A stretch of 64,000 nt of DNA from NCBI GenBank assembly GCA_001936135.1, contig CP012816.1, forward strand, positions 1,181,501 to 1,245,500. The letters run 5' to 3'. The translations under genes and the position numbers were made by a program. Positions within the stretch are counted from its first letter, which is position 1. Every line of letters begins with the position of its first letter. Under the pieces are notes generated by a model. It was not told where the DNA came from. It ran no database searches and saw nothing but the letters and a program-made list of their open reading frames with translations. The stretch comes from Saccharomycopsis fibuligera x Saccharomycopsis cf. fibuligera (Eukaryota; Ascomycota; Saccharomycetes; Ascoideales; Saccharomycopsidaceae). Shown one piece after another: positions 10,869 to 21,128 of the stretch.

Positions 10869-12986
10869 TCAAGAACAGTTACCAGTGAGTCTATTCTTTG
10901 GAAAAGTGTAACCGGCATTCTCAAAGGACGTCAAGTTAGGATTCGTGTAAATATCAAGATGATCTTGGATGTAATCATACGTTGGATGACTATCTGGATC
11001 ACAACCAATGTTAACTGCATCTTCAGGTTGGTAAATTCTAACGTAATCTATTCTCATGATGGCTGGGAACTTGATCATTGGCCAATCAATATAAGCCCAA
11101 TTATTAGAAATACCCAAGTTAAGAATCATTGACATTGGTTCTTTAGAAATTCTTCTCCAACCGATGTTACCATTTGGATGCAATGCCTTGGCGTGAAGAG
11201 TTAAAGTTGGGTCATCACCAAGGAACCAACGAATGTAACCATTTTCATTATCATTCAAAAACTCAAATCCAACTTTTTGGAATTGAGTAAGACCACCGTG
11301 AGAGCCGTCTTTAGCACCAAGGTCATACCAAGTAGTGTTCATTGTTGAAGTGGCAGAAACAGCTTGTTGTAATGGACCACCAGTATAAGTATTCATGGAA
11401 GACACGGAAGCATTGTGAAGTTCAATAAAATCAAGATCTGGATAGTACCAAATATCATAAGGAGCAGTTTGCAAAGATTGGGAAGCCACACCAACACCAA
11501 GAGTGGTATCAACTTCACCTTCCAAAGCATCAATTTCTGGTGCACCTCTACCGGTACCTCTGTTTGGGTGATCTTCGCCTTTACAAGTACAAGAATTCAA
11601 TCTTTGGCCAGGTAAGAAACTGATACCATCAGGAGACGACTGGTTAGGAGTAATACCAGCATCACAATCTTCATAAGAATACGGCCAAACCCCTTCGGTA
11701 CTTGCTAAAAACCCAGGTCTACCTAAATTACCCATAGACCAAATACCTGGCCATAAACCACTGACATCACCATAATTGGCTAACTTAACCGAAACTTCCA
11801 TAATACCTTGAGTGAAGCACATCTTGTTCCAACTTTGCAACATTCCCGATCTGTAAAAAAGACCATGATTCTTGTAAGCATCCATTCTCAAAACCAAGCT
11901 ACCATTGGCAGTAGTGGAAGCATCAGGATCATACCATTCCAAATCCTTAGTGGCATCATAATGAACATCTGGAGCAGTAAAAAATTGGTCATCGCCTTCA
12001 TAAAAAGTTCTACCTTCTTTATTGAATTCATCAGAAAACACCAATTTCCATTCAGAACCGTCTCTGGCCTTTTTAGTATGATATTTAGATGGGGTATCAG
12101 GATCCACCAAATTAGTTCTAATAGCAGACAACTGTGGATACTTGTAACGGGTTAAGACTTCATGTGTAACTGGTTCACCAGCATCAATAACCCCTGAGTA
12201 GGTCAACGCAGGATAGACAACGAAAATCATAATAGCAGCAATGAAAAGACCAATGATACCAAGCAAGCCCCATGTTGATCTTCTATCCAAGTTTTTCAAA
12301 TCATAGAGCATACGGTTATGATCATATTTTGCATCTTCGATTGGATCTGGATTGTGCAAGTAGTCATCAGGCTCTTTTTCATCAATGTGTAAAGGAAATG
12401 AAGATGCTGGATAACCACCAAATGGAGAGAAATCAGCATCAATCAAAAACGGGTTGGTTGATCTATCAGAATTAGAAGAACTGTCCGACATACGTGAGCT
12501 TTTATTATTTGGATTGCTGCCGCTACTTCCATCAGGCCCTAATAAAGAGGCACGAGAATTAACTGAGGCGGCCAACGACGTTACACGTTGGCCATTGCTG
12601 CTGATGGCCGGATAACGATCATATTCTGGTGGCATTAAACTTTCGTGTGGATTTGAAGGACTATTTGGGGATAAAGGAGTGTTAGCAATATTGTTGTTGA
12701 CATTTGAAGAATGGAAATTGCTAACTGAGTTGTTGACAGAGTTCAAGTTTGAGTTTGAATTTTGCTGTGAGTAAAACCCAGAATAGTCAATATATGGCTT
12801 TGTTGTGTTTGCCGAGGCGGCAATATTGTTTGCCGGATTATTAACGTTATTCATTTCGCCGCTGCTACCTGAATTGTTTGGACCATTAAATTCTGAGCCG
12901 GAATCAGAAAAGGAATGTTGGTCGTTGAATGGGTTTTCTTCTTCGAGGGTGTTTGGGGAGCCAGAAGTCAAGTTTCTTCTAGACAT
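10869..12986 (-). CDS. KRE6/SKN1: Beta-1,6-glucan synthesis protein, Kre6/Skn1 family, 705 aa
   Basis: A type II membrane glycosidase-like protein of family GH16 needed for cell-wall beta-1,6-glucan; it acts in the ER/Golgi lumen and at the cell surface. The Asn/Ser-rich cytosolic tail (residues 1-238) contains the family block NPFLIDADFSPFGGYPASS. One transmembrane segment spans about residues 240-262, followed by the large GH16 domain. The catalytic ExDxxE motif (EIDALE) begins at Glu484, with Asp486 and Glu489. The C-terminal blocks ISNNWAYIDW and YVRIYQP are near-identical to the yeast proteins. Length (705) is slightly shorter than Kre6 (720). I cannot choose between KRE6 and SKN1, which are close paralogues. 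The ATG at 12984-12986 is supported by the conserved N-terminal RNLT. It converges on tRNA-Lys and RFU1. Confidence 0.95.
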   Translation of the reverse strand: MSRRNLTSGSPNTLEEENPFNDQHSFSDSGSEFNGPNNSGSSGEMNNVNNPANNIAASANTTKPYIDYSGFYSQQNSNSNLNSVNNSVSNFHSSNVNNNIANTPLSPNSPSNPHESLMPPEYDRYPAISSNGQRVTSLAASVNSRASLLGPDGSSGSNPNNKSSRMSDSSSNSDRSTNPFLIDADFSPFGGYPASSFPLHIDEKEPDDYLHNPDPIEDAKYDHNRMLYDLKNLDRRSTWGLLGIIGLFIAAIMIFVVYPALTYSGVIDAGEPVTHEVLTRYKYPQLSAIRTNLVDPDTPSKYHTKKARDGSEWKLVFSDEFNKEGRTFYEGDDQFFTAPDVHYDATKDLEWYDPDASTTANGSLVLRMDAYKNHGLFYRSGMLQSWNKMCFTQGIMEVSVKLANYGDVSGLWPGIWSMGNLGRPGFLASTEGVWPYSYEDCDAGITPNQSSPDGISFLPGQRLNSCTCKGEDHPNRGTGRGAPEIDALEGEVDTTLGVGVASQSLQTAPYDIWYYPDLDFIELHNASVSSMNTYTGGPLQQAVSATSTMNTTWYDLGAKDGSHGGLTQFQKVGFEFLNDNENGYIRWFLGDDPTLTLHAKALHPNGNIGWRRISKEPMSMILNLGISNNWAYIDWPMIKFPAIMRIDYVRIYQPEDAVNIGCDPDSHPTYDYIQDHLDIYTNPNLTSFENAGYTFPKNRLTGNCS

Positions 12987-13182
12987 GGTGGGTAAGTGGA
13001 CCGGAGGTTGTTTTTGCCGTGCTAGATTTGATCTGGTCTGGACCTGTAAATCTGAATATCTTTTATAGTGATATAGTAGATGTGTATTTTATTTGCAGCG
13101 TAGTTGATGTTGTTGTTGTGTTTGAATTACCAAGTGAAATTGCACTGAATGATCTCGAAAAAGGACAACAGGGGAAAAAAGT

Positions 13183-13183
<1 letters not shown>

Positions 13184-13216
<33 letters not shown>
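13184..13216 (+). repeat. A33 homopolymer in the KRE6/SKN1 promoter
   Basis: Thirty-three consecutive A residues about 200 bp upstream of the KRE6/SKN1 start (poly-T on the coding strand). Such tracts exclude nucleosomes in yeast promoters; that role here is inferred. Confidence 0.85.
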
Positions 13217-13220
<4 letters not shown>

Positions 13221-15893
13221 CGAAAAACTAAAAACTCAAAAAGCGAAGCTAAGAAACAGGCAAACAAAGAAAAACGAGAAAAACAACAGAGTAGTGATAT
13301 ACTAACTTGAAGACTTGAGCGAAAGGATTCTTTGTAGAAGAAAGGAAACGAAGATTCCTAGATATTGGTGTAACCTCGTTACTTTGTTCTGAGTTCTAAG
13401 TGGCGAGGATGGAAAGGAATCAGATAAGCAACCAATGCGTGTGCGTCAGTTTAGCGCTTGCGGAAGACAAAAGACAGACAGTGATTTGGACTGCTGTTCA
13501 GGCGGTTAATGTTTAGTGTGGTATTGTGAGTTGTACTATGATGTACTGTTTTTTACCTGTTTGTGCCGTTTTGTACTGTTTTGTACTGTAGTGATGATAT
13601 ACAAGCGAGTGGTGAGAAGTAGGACAGGCAACTAACAAACAGCAAGCTGGAAACTGGAAAGGAAGAGAGAAAAGGAGAAGACGCCAGAAACAGAAGGAAG
13701 GAAAAATAGAAGAAAAAGTAAAAATTAAAGTAAAATTTTTTTTAGCTGGAGCGATCACAGAGTGCAAGTGGAACTGTAGCGTGCGAGTGGAAAAGAACAA
13801 AAGAGCGAAAGAATAAAGAAAGTGAGAAGCGGCGGTGGCGGTGAGCGACAGACAAACAAAGAAGCGAGGAACGTCCACATTAAGTGGGCAACTGAGTATA
13901 TGACAACACAATACAAGACTGCCACAACCAAATGCTACACACACACGACAAGGCTAAAAAACTACTATTGTGATACATCTGTAGATCTTACATCAATAAG
14001 CAAGCCCTGACTATTCATCCACACACCGACTATGGGATAGTATCTGTCATCTACACTACAACTATGCCCACATCTGAACAGACAAACTTGTCAATATCAC
14101 CAACAGCCACAACATCCTAGAGGACAAAACGCTATCTTTTTGAATGCAACTGCAGTTAGCAACCTCCTTTCGCTTGTCATGGCGCAGCGCGCTTACCCGC
14201 ACAACGCCCAAACTCATCAACCAACGAGCCCAAACGCATAATTTCGCAGTATTTTACGGTATGCGGCAGTGTGGTACATATACTAATGCCTTAGACGTCC
14301 ACCCTCCTAACCCCTTGCAGCAGTTTAACGCATAGTGTCGCCTTTAATTGCATTCTTCAACATCCAGTTACAGCACTTACGCCCTCAAAACTATGCGACG
14401 AAAAAAAAAAAAAAAAAAAAAAAATTAAAATTTGATTGAAATCCAAAACGTGACATTCTCCAAAATTCCCCGAATATGCGCCACGGTGTTTTTCGATGCG
14501 CTTTTATGTGTAAGCATGCTCAATTATGTTACAACATGCGCCAAAGAGAATCTGAAGTCACCAGAAAACAAAAATAGGCATCTGATTTATGCATTCTCAA
14601 GGCGGTGTTCTGTGCGTGGCGCATGTATGCTTAAAAGCCTAGACTTTGTGCTAACTAGCCGTCTAACAGGCTAGGATAGATCAATAACAAAATAAAACAT
14701 TCTCGTGAAATTTTCTTGGATTACTGAAAAATTTGTCAAAGAGAAAGAAATCAGATAATTTATAAGATCTAGCCCAACTTGCAGAGACCATCACCGCTCG
14801 TGTCGTGCATTTAGTACATGAAATATCGGCGGTAGATAGCATCCATTGAGGAAGGCTGTTTCAAGAAGTCGACATCGCGACCGATTTCAAAAAACCAAAA
14901 AAAAAAAAAAAAAAATTGTAGATCAGATCAATGAAATCTCTTTATAGGTATTACATTTTTGGTCGTGCGCCGCCACCTGTGGTTGTAGACACAAAGTCGC
15001 TCACCCCGTGTACGCATACATTGATCGAGACTTACATTTTTGAATACGGCACGATCTACGGATACATTTGTAAAATCTGATATAAAGATTCTGATTTGAG
15101 AATCCATAATAGTTCAAATCCTGCCGAAAAAACTATTGAAATGCATCAACTCCTAGTGCAATTAAAAAAAAACACTATACCTTCCTCAATCTCCAAATAT
15201 GTTTCTAAAGTTATGACGTTATAGTTGATACTGTTAACTTCGATTTTTTTTTTTATGTGTTCCATCTGGGGAACACATGAGCACAGGACTCCAGTTGAAT
15301 ACTGTAGTTTTTTTACTACTCAAGTAATTTTTTTGAATACCGCTCTGTTAATCTCATCTTTCAAGATCAATACTCATGCAAAACTTCTAAAACTATAACC
15401 AACTCTCCCGATTTGAAATTTCATAAGCAATAGTACTATTTAAGAAAGACTTCTCTTACCGCAAAATCTCACTTCGCCTTGTGCTACTCAAAACAACATT
15501 CATCGCTGTTTGCAATACTTTCATCTTTTTGTTTTTTTTGTTTTTCTTATTGTTTCTTTGTCTGTCTGCAGACGCTGTTAGGCGCCAAAAAGAAAAAGGG
15601 CTAACTAGAGCTACAACTTTGGAGCTATTAACACATTTTGCAATATCGCATTTTGCAAAAGTTATAACTTATGAGCCACTGGTTTGTGGCAATTTAAGCA
15701 AACTCATCCTTTAGAGCCGTAAACATACTAAGTGTAAACGTAAAATCGCGTACACAATGTAACCAAAACATTCGAGCATATTAACTTAATCTTATTTACT
15801 ACGCTAGGGGGTTCCGTTTACAATAGCTCTCAAACTAAACATAAAGGGTCACCAACTGGTATTTGTGGATAAACTCAATTTACATGAGAGTTG

Positions 15894-15949
15894 AGTTTCA
15901 CCGTCTTCTCTGCTCCGCAAACATACACCGTCCAGTGTACGGTGAAACT
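15894..15949. repeat. Inverted repeat with 11-bp perfect arms
   Basis: AGTTTCACCGT at 15894-15904 pairs with ACGGTGAAACT at 15939-15949, loop 34 nt. A second, nested option pairs CACCGT (15927-15932) with ACGGTG (15939-15944). Confidence 0.7.
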
Positions 15950-17619
15950 TATTAACTTCTTTTGATTTCTATCCCGCAACAACGCGTGTCTTTCACTGGT
16001 AAACTGCCAGACGTTTTATATCCCAAGGTTGTCTCACTGTCAGTTTTAACAACTAGTAGGTGTTGATGCTGGGAGATATTGCGGGTGACGTTGTGCCAAT
16101 CGCGTTGGTAAGCTTATTCCACTACACAGCCTCGGAGCTATACTCTGAAAAAAAGACAATGCCATTTTCTTCAGATACTGGCCGCAACACATTGGGGTGA
16201 GAACTGCAAACAACATTAACATGTTTTTCATGACCTGATCTTTGAGGGCTTCGAACTTTTTGACCCCTTTCATTTTTTAGCTTTGACCGCTGTTATTGAA
16301 AGCGATATGGTTATTGATGTTGGCATTGGAGTACTAACCTGCATAATCATCAACATTCACCAATGCCTATGTTATTACTGGGTTTAATCTTTTACCGCCC
16401 AAACCACCAAGAAAATTGGGAAAAGATGTGTGGACAGGCAAACTAGCTATGGGGATTTGAATGATATCATATATAAAGGCTAAAGAACTGAAAACCCTTT
16501 TTGCTTGCAGTATGCTTTTTATTTTATTTTATTTTATTTTTTTTTTCTTTTTTTTTGTAAATGAATGAACTCTGCGTTGGTATCAGAGACTGCCCAGAGC
16601 TAACTATTGCATCAATGTAATGGAAAGTGGTGAAAGCCTTCTGCGCATTCAAGGAAACTGTTACACAATAAGAAGAAAATGAATGATTTTGCTCTAGTCA
16701 CCAATGCCGCTTACCTTGCAACGTTTCAAAGCTTGCAGCAATTTAGATTGTCTTCGTAAGGACATGTAGTAATATGTTCAAACTTCTATTCTCTGCAAAT
16801 TTGTATTTCCAAAAAATACAAACCTAGGTTTCCCAACAAGTAGTAGACTTCCATATTCTGCTTGTATAAGCGAAAATCGCTCGCAATCACAAGCCAAGCG
16901 ACTGTTATTCTGCTGACGAATACAATATCTTTAACAAAACATAATGCAGCTTGTGCACCAACCCACAGCAATGAAACCATACACAAATAGAGCCAGCTGG
17001 CTGGAGTACCCAGTATTGAGGCGAGGGCGGGGCGGCGCAGGACGTTGCGTCACAAAGCTCGGTTTTCTCTTATCTGTTGATCGATATCGAAGCTGAAGGC
17101 CTCTTATCTCTGAAGAGGTGAAACAGGGCCTAGTTGCTGACCTCATATGCATAGTGCTTAGTGCTGATTATGCCCAATTACCGTCTATTAACTCTACACT
17201 ATCGCGATCTCTGGGCCCATGTGTTTTTATTTATTTGTTTTACTTATGATCTGGTGGTTCAGCTATATCATCTATCTATCTATTTATCCAGTTCCTCTTT
17301 TGTCTTTTATCTGTTGCCCTTTTTTTCCTGTTATACTATCCGTTCTTTCTAGCTTCTTGCTCGATTGGTTGATTGGTTCATATTTGTTGTTTGCATGTGT
17401 ACTGCTTGCTCCGGGACTGCTTATCTTGCTTACACAAAGGCAGTTATATAATCAGACTCGAATTATAGATATAATAGGCAATCAAGTTACAGATCACAGA
17501 TCGCAATATAGACAGTTCTTTAGTCTCAGCCTTTTTTAGATCATTCAGCTTTACAATCAACGCTGATTTATTGACACACAATAATTTTGCATTTCCTAGT
17601 ACTGGATCAAATATCTTCA

Positions 17620-18723
17620 ATGAGTTCAACTGCCAGCAGTTCTTATCCAGGCGCCATCTCCGCCTTCTTCAGCGTTTGCTCGCTATCATGCTGGCTAATT
17701 GCCCTCCTACCCCAACAATACAAAAACTATAAGCGCAAATCTGTTGCCGGAGTAAGCATATACTGGCTTCTTGTGCTTGCTAGTGGTGATCTAATGAACT
17801 TTCTTGGATGCGTCTTGACAAAGCAGCTTCCTTTCCAATTATACAATAGCTGTTATGGGTTGACTAATGATGCCGTGTTGTTCTTCCAGTATTGGTACTA
17901 TGGCATTTACCGTCCAAGAAAGAGAAGAATCGCCAATGCAAGCAGCAGAAATGCAAGCAGCGGAAACGGAAGTGGCGGCGGTAGCCATTGCGGCTATCAT
18001 AATGGTGACGCTGGCGACAATGATAATGATGATGATGATAATGCATACCCACAAGAAATGGAAGATAGCATTATCAGTTTTGCCAGCTACGGTAGCGTTA
18101 ACTCCAATGGAAACGGGGGTGGAAATGGCAATAGTCGTGGAACGCTACTAACCTCATCTATGCTTCTTTTGTCTCAGGTTTCTTCTTCCACCGCTATGCC
18201 AATATCAGCTATAAGCAAAAACCTTGCCAATGGTGCCAGTACTGAAGTCGCTAATCAGATCGTTGGTACTAGTAACGCTGGCATACCTGGAACATCAATA
18301 GGCCGCACCATTGCCTACTTGTGTGCCTTCAGTTACATTTGCTGCCGCATTCCGCAGTTGTACACCAATCACATGAGAAGATCCACTAGCGGACTATCAC
18401 CTTTTTTCGTGACAATCGTGATATTTGCCAATTCGTTTTACGCCACTTCAATTTTAACTTCCTCTCAGCTTACCAGCAATGGCGGTGACAAAGATGCTAA
18501 ATGGTTGTTTTTTTGGAATGAGGTGCCTTATATCGTTGGAAATGTCGGGTCCGTGCTTTTGGATTTGGTTTTCTTCTGGCAATATTACAAATTTGGCGAC
18601 CATCTAATTGGAAGAGGTGCAAAAAACCATGGACCAGCGGCAGCACATAAAGCAGGAGAGGAAAGCAATGGCGGTGAAATGGAGGAGATGGAAGAAGTCA
18701 ACGAAACGACGTTGTTGGTTTGA
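17620..18723 (+). CDS. PQ-loop repeat transporter, Ypq-like, 367 aa
   Basis: A seven-helix-type PQ-loop protein of the family that exports cationic amino acids from the vacuole in yeast (Ypq1-3) and the lysosome in animals (PQLC2). Two PQ motifs are visible: LLPQQYKNYKRKS in the first repeat and RIPQLYTNHMRRSTSG in the second. Each is flanked by hydrophobic helices and followed by a GD/N-type helix (ASGDLMNFLG). Between the repeats lies a Gly/Asn/Asp-rich loop of about 110 residues with an aspartate run from GAT repeats (near 18020-18045). This makes the protein longer than yeast Ypq1 (308 aa). The ORF extends upstream to 17587, but I prefer the ATG at 17620 because Ser/Thr-rich sequence leads directly into the first helix. 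A TACTAAC-to-CAG segment at 18147-18178 looks intron-like but has no matching donor, and the ORF is open. Substrate is inferred from the family. Confidence 0.88.
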   Translation: MSSTASSSYPGAISAFFSVCSLSCWLIALLPQQYKNYKRKSVAGVSIYWLLVLASGDLMNFLGCVLTKQLPFQLYNSCYGLTNDAVLFFQYWYYGIYRPRKRRIANASSRNASSGNGSGGGSHCGYHNGDAGDNDNDDDDNAYPQEMEDSIISFASYGSVNSNGNGGGNGNSRGTLLTSSMLLLSQVSSSTAMPISAISKNLANGASTEVANQIVGTSNAGIPGTSIGRTIAYLCAFSYICCRIPQLYTNHMRRSTSGLSPFFVTIVIFANSFYATSILTSSQLTSNGGDKDAKWLFFWNEVPYIVGNVGSVLLDLVFFWQYYKFGDHLIGRGAKNHGPAAAHKAGEESNGGEMEEMEEVNETTLLV

Positions 18724-21128
18724 GTTCAAAGAGAGAGGCCTACTCGGGCCCTAGTGGGTTTCCAATTGGTACTGGCCATTGAAAAGTTTTTGTGTAGTGT
18801 TTGTGTTTGATTTTGATTGCGAATTGTTGGGGTTTAGTTTCTGGTTTATAGGTTCTTGGTTTTAAATCTGGTTTTGGATGGTTTCTTGGTCAATTTCTTT
18901 CTCGGACATATTGTTTTCCTGTTTGTCTTTTTCTTTTTCCTTTTTTTTTAGCACAGCATATCTGCACAGCATATTTGCACATTTCAAAAACTACCAGCAC
19001 ATAATAATACTATCGTATCACATTTTGGATTGACCCATTCAACGTTTTCGGGAGTTTGACTTCAACATTGTACAGCGACGGCCCCTGTAACTTATTTGCA
19101 GGCTCCGTCTCGCTAAACGCCGAAAGCAGAAACACAGCAAGCTTGGTCGCTGGCCCCCGCCATAGCTTTTCGCCTTGGTAACTAACCTAGCTCCACCTTC
19201 CAATGCTTTCGTTCCAGCACGTCGCGCTGTAAGTGCTAGCATTGAAGGAGCCCTCAAATGTGCACACCTGAAACACTGGAACATCGACACGCATTTACAT
19301 GTTTGTAACTGCACATGTTCGTCCTACACAAAGCACTGGTTATAATACGAAGTATAATGAAGGACGCTAGCTACTGAAAACAGGCGCCCAAATGCTGAGC
19401 CTAGCTTGGCTGAGCCCGAGCTTCTCAATATCTGATCATGTCTTACTGCAAGGAAAAAGTCTTGGTTTACTTAGCAGGTTTCCAAAACCGCGGTACGCCC
19501 GCAACGGCGGTGGCGGACTTGCGGACCACGCGGACGCCGCATTGCGGGCGTTACGGCATTACGGACTTTGAGCGATTATTTGCTGTGTATCATTACGGCT
19601 TGACTTGAACTATCAAAGCGGATGCGCTGGTTCCTGTAACTGTTTAGCTACAGTATTGACTGTTCAGATTACAAGGTCTACACCACAAAGTCGATGGTTG
19701 CTGCCATAATCGCAATTGCTTTCGACTCTAATGAAGCTTCAACGTGGGGCCAACGTGGGCCCACGTTGGGCCCACGTTGGCCACGTTGGGCCCACGTTGG
19801 CCACGTTTTTGGAGTATGAATCCATTTGAAAACATCTCTTGGCTCAATTAACATTTTTCCCAAAGTACCGTGAAGATCTTGGATCTGAAATTCGGAATCT
19901 TTTCGCTGCGTACTGCATATAAAGAGAGGATATGATCCCAGCATCCGCACATACCCGTGAGCCAGAAAGTTAGCTATGGCCCGCTATTGGAGATCTGAAG
20001 ATTTGTAGCACAGCGAGAACCACAGCGAAACAGGCACAAAAAGACCAGTACGGCGACGCATTTACTGTTGTCCATATACAGGGCCCTAGCAGGGTTTGTC
20101 GTCCAGGATTCGCCAATCGAGAAAGATAAATGGCTTAATTTATCAGGTGCAATTAACACTGAGATGCGAAGTTTTTGTTCTCTTCTTGTGAGACATAAAG
20201 TTAATTGCAGTTCGCATTCGATTCGGCACACTAATCAGCTGGTCGTTCCTGCTCCCCAGAGAGGCTGGCAGTGCTTGAGGCCAAAGACTTGAACCCAAGG
20301 CGGGCTTACTGTAGACGGTCGCTGACCAGCTGGCGGCATTACCGATATTGTCTGCTGTGGCTCCCTGGGAGGACCCAGACAGCTGTTGATCTGGAGCGCG
20401 TGTGAAAGTGGAGGCCATAGGGCTGTTGTCGCGACCGCCGCTATTGTCACTGTAAGCACCGCTGCTATCAAGCACACATTCAGCCTATTGTTTGTAATGA
20501 AGAACCAATATGCTGCGGGCCCGGCACTTCGAATGTCCTTAAAGGCGACATTGCACCAACAACGAACAAACCAGACGCCAATCTGTAACGCACAGACAAA
20601 AAGCACATACGACAGGGATGGCAGCTCCGTACTCTGTGATTGATGCAAAACACTTTCCCTGCTGCCTGGCCGCTCCCTCGTGAAAACTCGATAGTGGTCC
20701 TTATGGTCTCTTGGATTAATTAACTGGCGGCAATCCTTGTACACACACCGTGCAGTGTTCCCTGCTAGAGTGCTGTTGAGTGTGCCGGCTGTAGCTTAGA
20801 TATTTTCACATTAAATATCGATATTTAGAGTTAAGGATCCGTTCACTGCCGCGGAGGTTTTTCTTCTTTTTTCCTTTTTTCCTTTTTCCCCTTTTTTCTT
20901 TTTTCTTTCTTCCTGAGTTCTTCTTGAATTCTTTAAGTCTCTTTCTTCCTGACTGCAAACTTATTGACTTGCAACAAGCGCTAGAAAACAGACACGCTGG
21001 CGTCACATATTGCTACAATCCAACGCCTAACTCCTGTCGCAAGTCGAATCAGCGCCATCACTGCCACTGCAATAACCACCACTATCGCTACAGCCACAGC
21101 TACTCCAGGGACAGTGCAAAACGGTCCA
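18724..21128. promoter_or_regulatory. 2.4-kb intergenic region upstream of DPL1, with GC-rich islands
   Basis: Pyrimidine-rich just after the PQ-loop gene, then GC-rich. It contains a cluster of CGGAC/CGG triplets (19489-19566), a palindromic CCACGTTGG array (19740-19808) and a long C/T-rich tract (20864-20915) before DPL1. Overlapping minus-strand ORFs at 20143-20744 start with GTG rather than ATG and are rejected. Confidence 0.6.
19740..19808. repeat. Palindromic CCACGTTGG array
   Basis: Two copies of CAACGTGG are followed head-on by four to five copies of CCACGTTGG(G), in about 70 bp. The junction forms a perfect 20-bp palindrome at 19750-19769. Confidence 0.85.

Larger units (their letters stand above)
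12987..17619. promoter_or_regulatory. 4.6-kb divergent intergenic region, KRE6/SKN1 / PQ-loop gene
   Basis: No convincing gene in 4.6 kb. It holds an A33 run (13184-13216), an A-run near 14402-14424, three ATGCGCCA octamers (14476-14483, 14536-14543 and inverted at 14617-14624), and a hairpin of 11-bp arms at 15894-15949. There is also a TATATAAAG-type element near 16469, a T/ATTTT run at 16515-16557, and a GC-rich GGCGGGGCGGCG patch near 17020-17040 close to the PQ-loop promoter. Confidence 0.6.

Noticed and set aside
15060-15130. tRNA-like stretch with AGTTCAAATCCTGCC and a GATTC/GAATC hairpin
   Set aside because: No A box, and the putative T-stem and acceptor do not pair.
16385-16405. Resemblance to the U5 snRNA loop (CTTTTACC)
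   Set aside because: The invariant GCC before the U-run is missing and no flanking stem forms.
18147-18178. Intron-like TACTAAC...CAG inside the PQ-loop gene
   Set aside because: No suitable donor upstream, and the frame is open through the segment.
19338-19360. loxP-like ATACGAAGTATA sequence
   Set aside because: Only a 12-bp palindromic core resembles the half-site; no spacer plus second arm and no recombinase nearby.
20143-20744. Two overlapping minus-strand ORFs (110 and 169 codons) upstream of DPL1
   Set aside because: Both begin with GTG, overlap in different frames, match no family, and lie in GC-rich DNA where long chance ORFs are expected.
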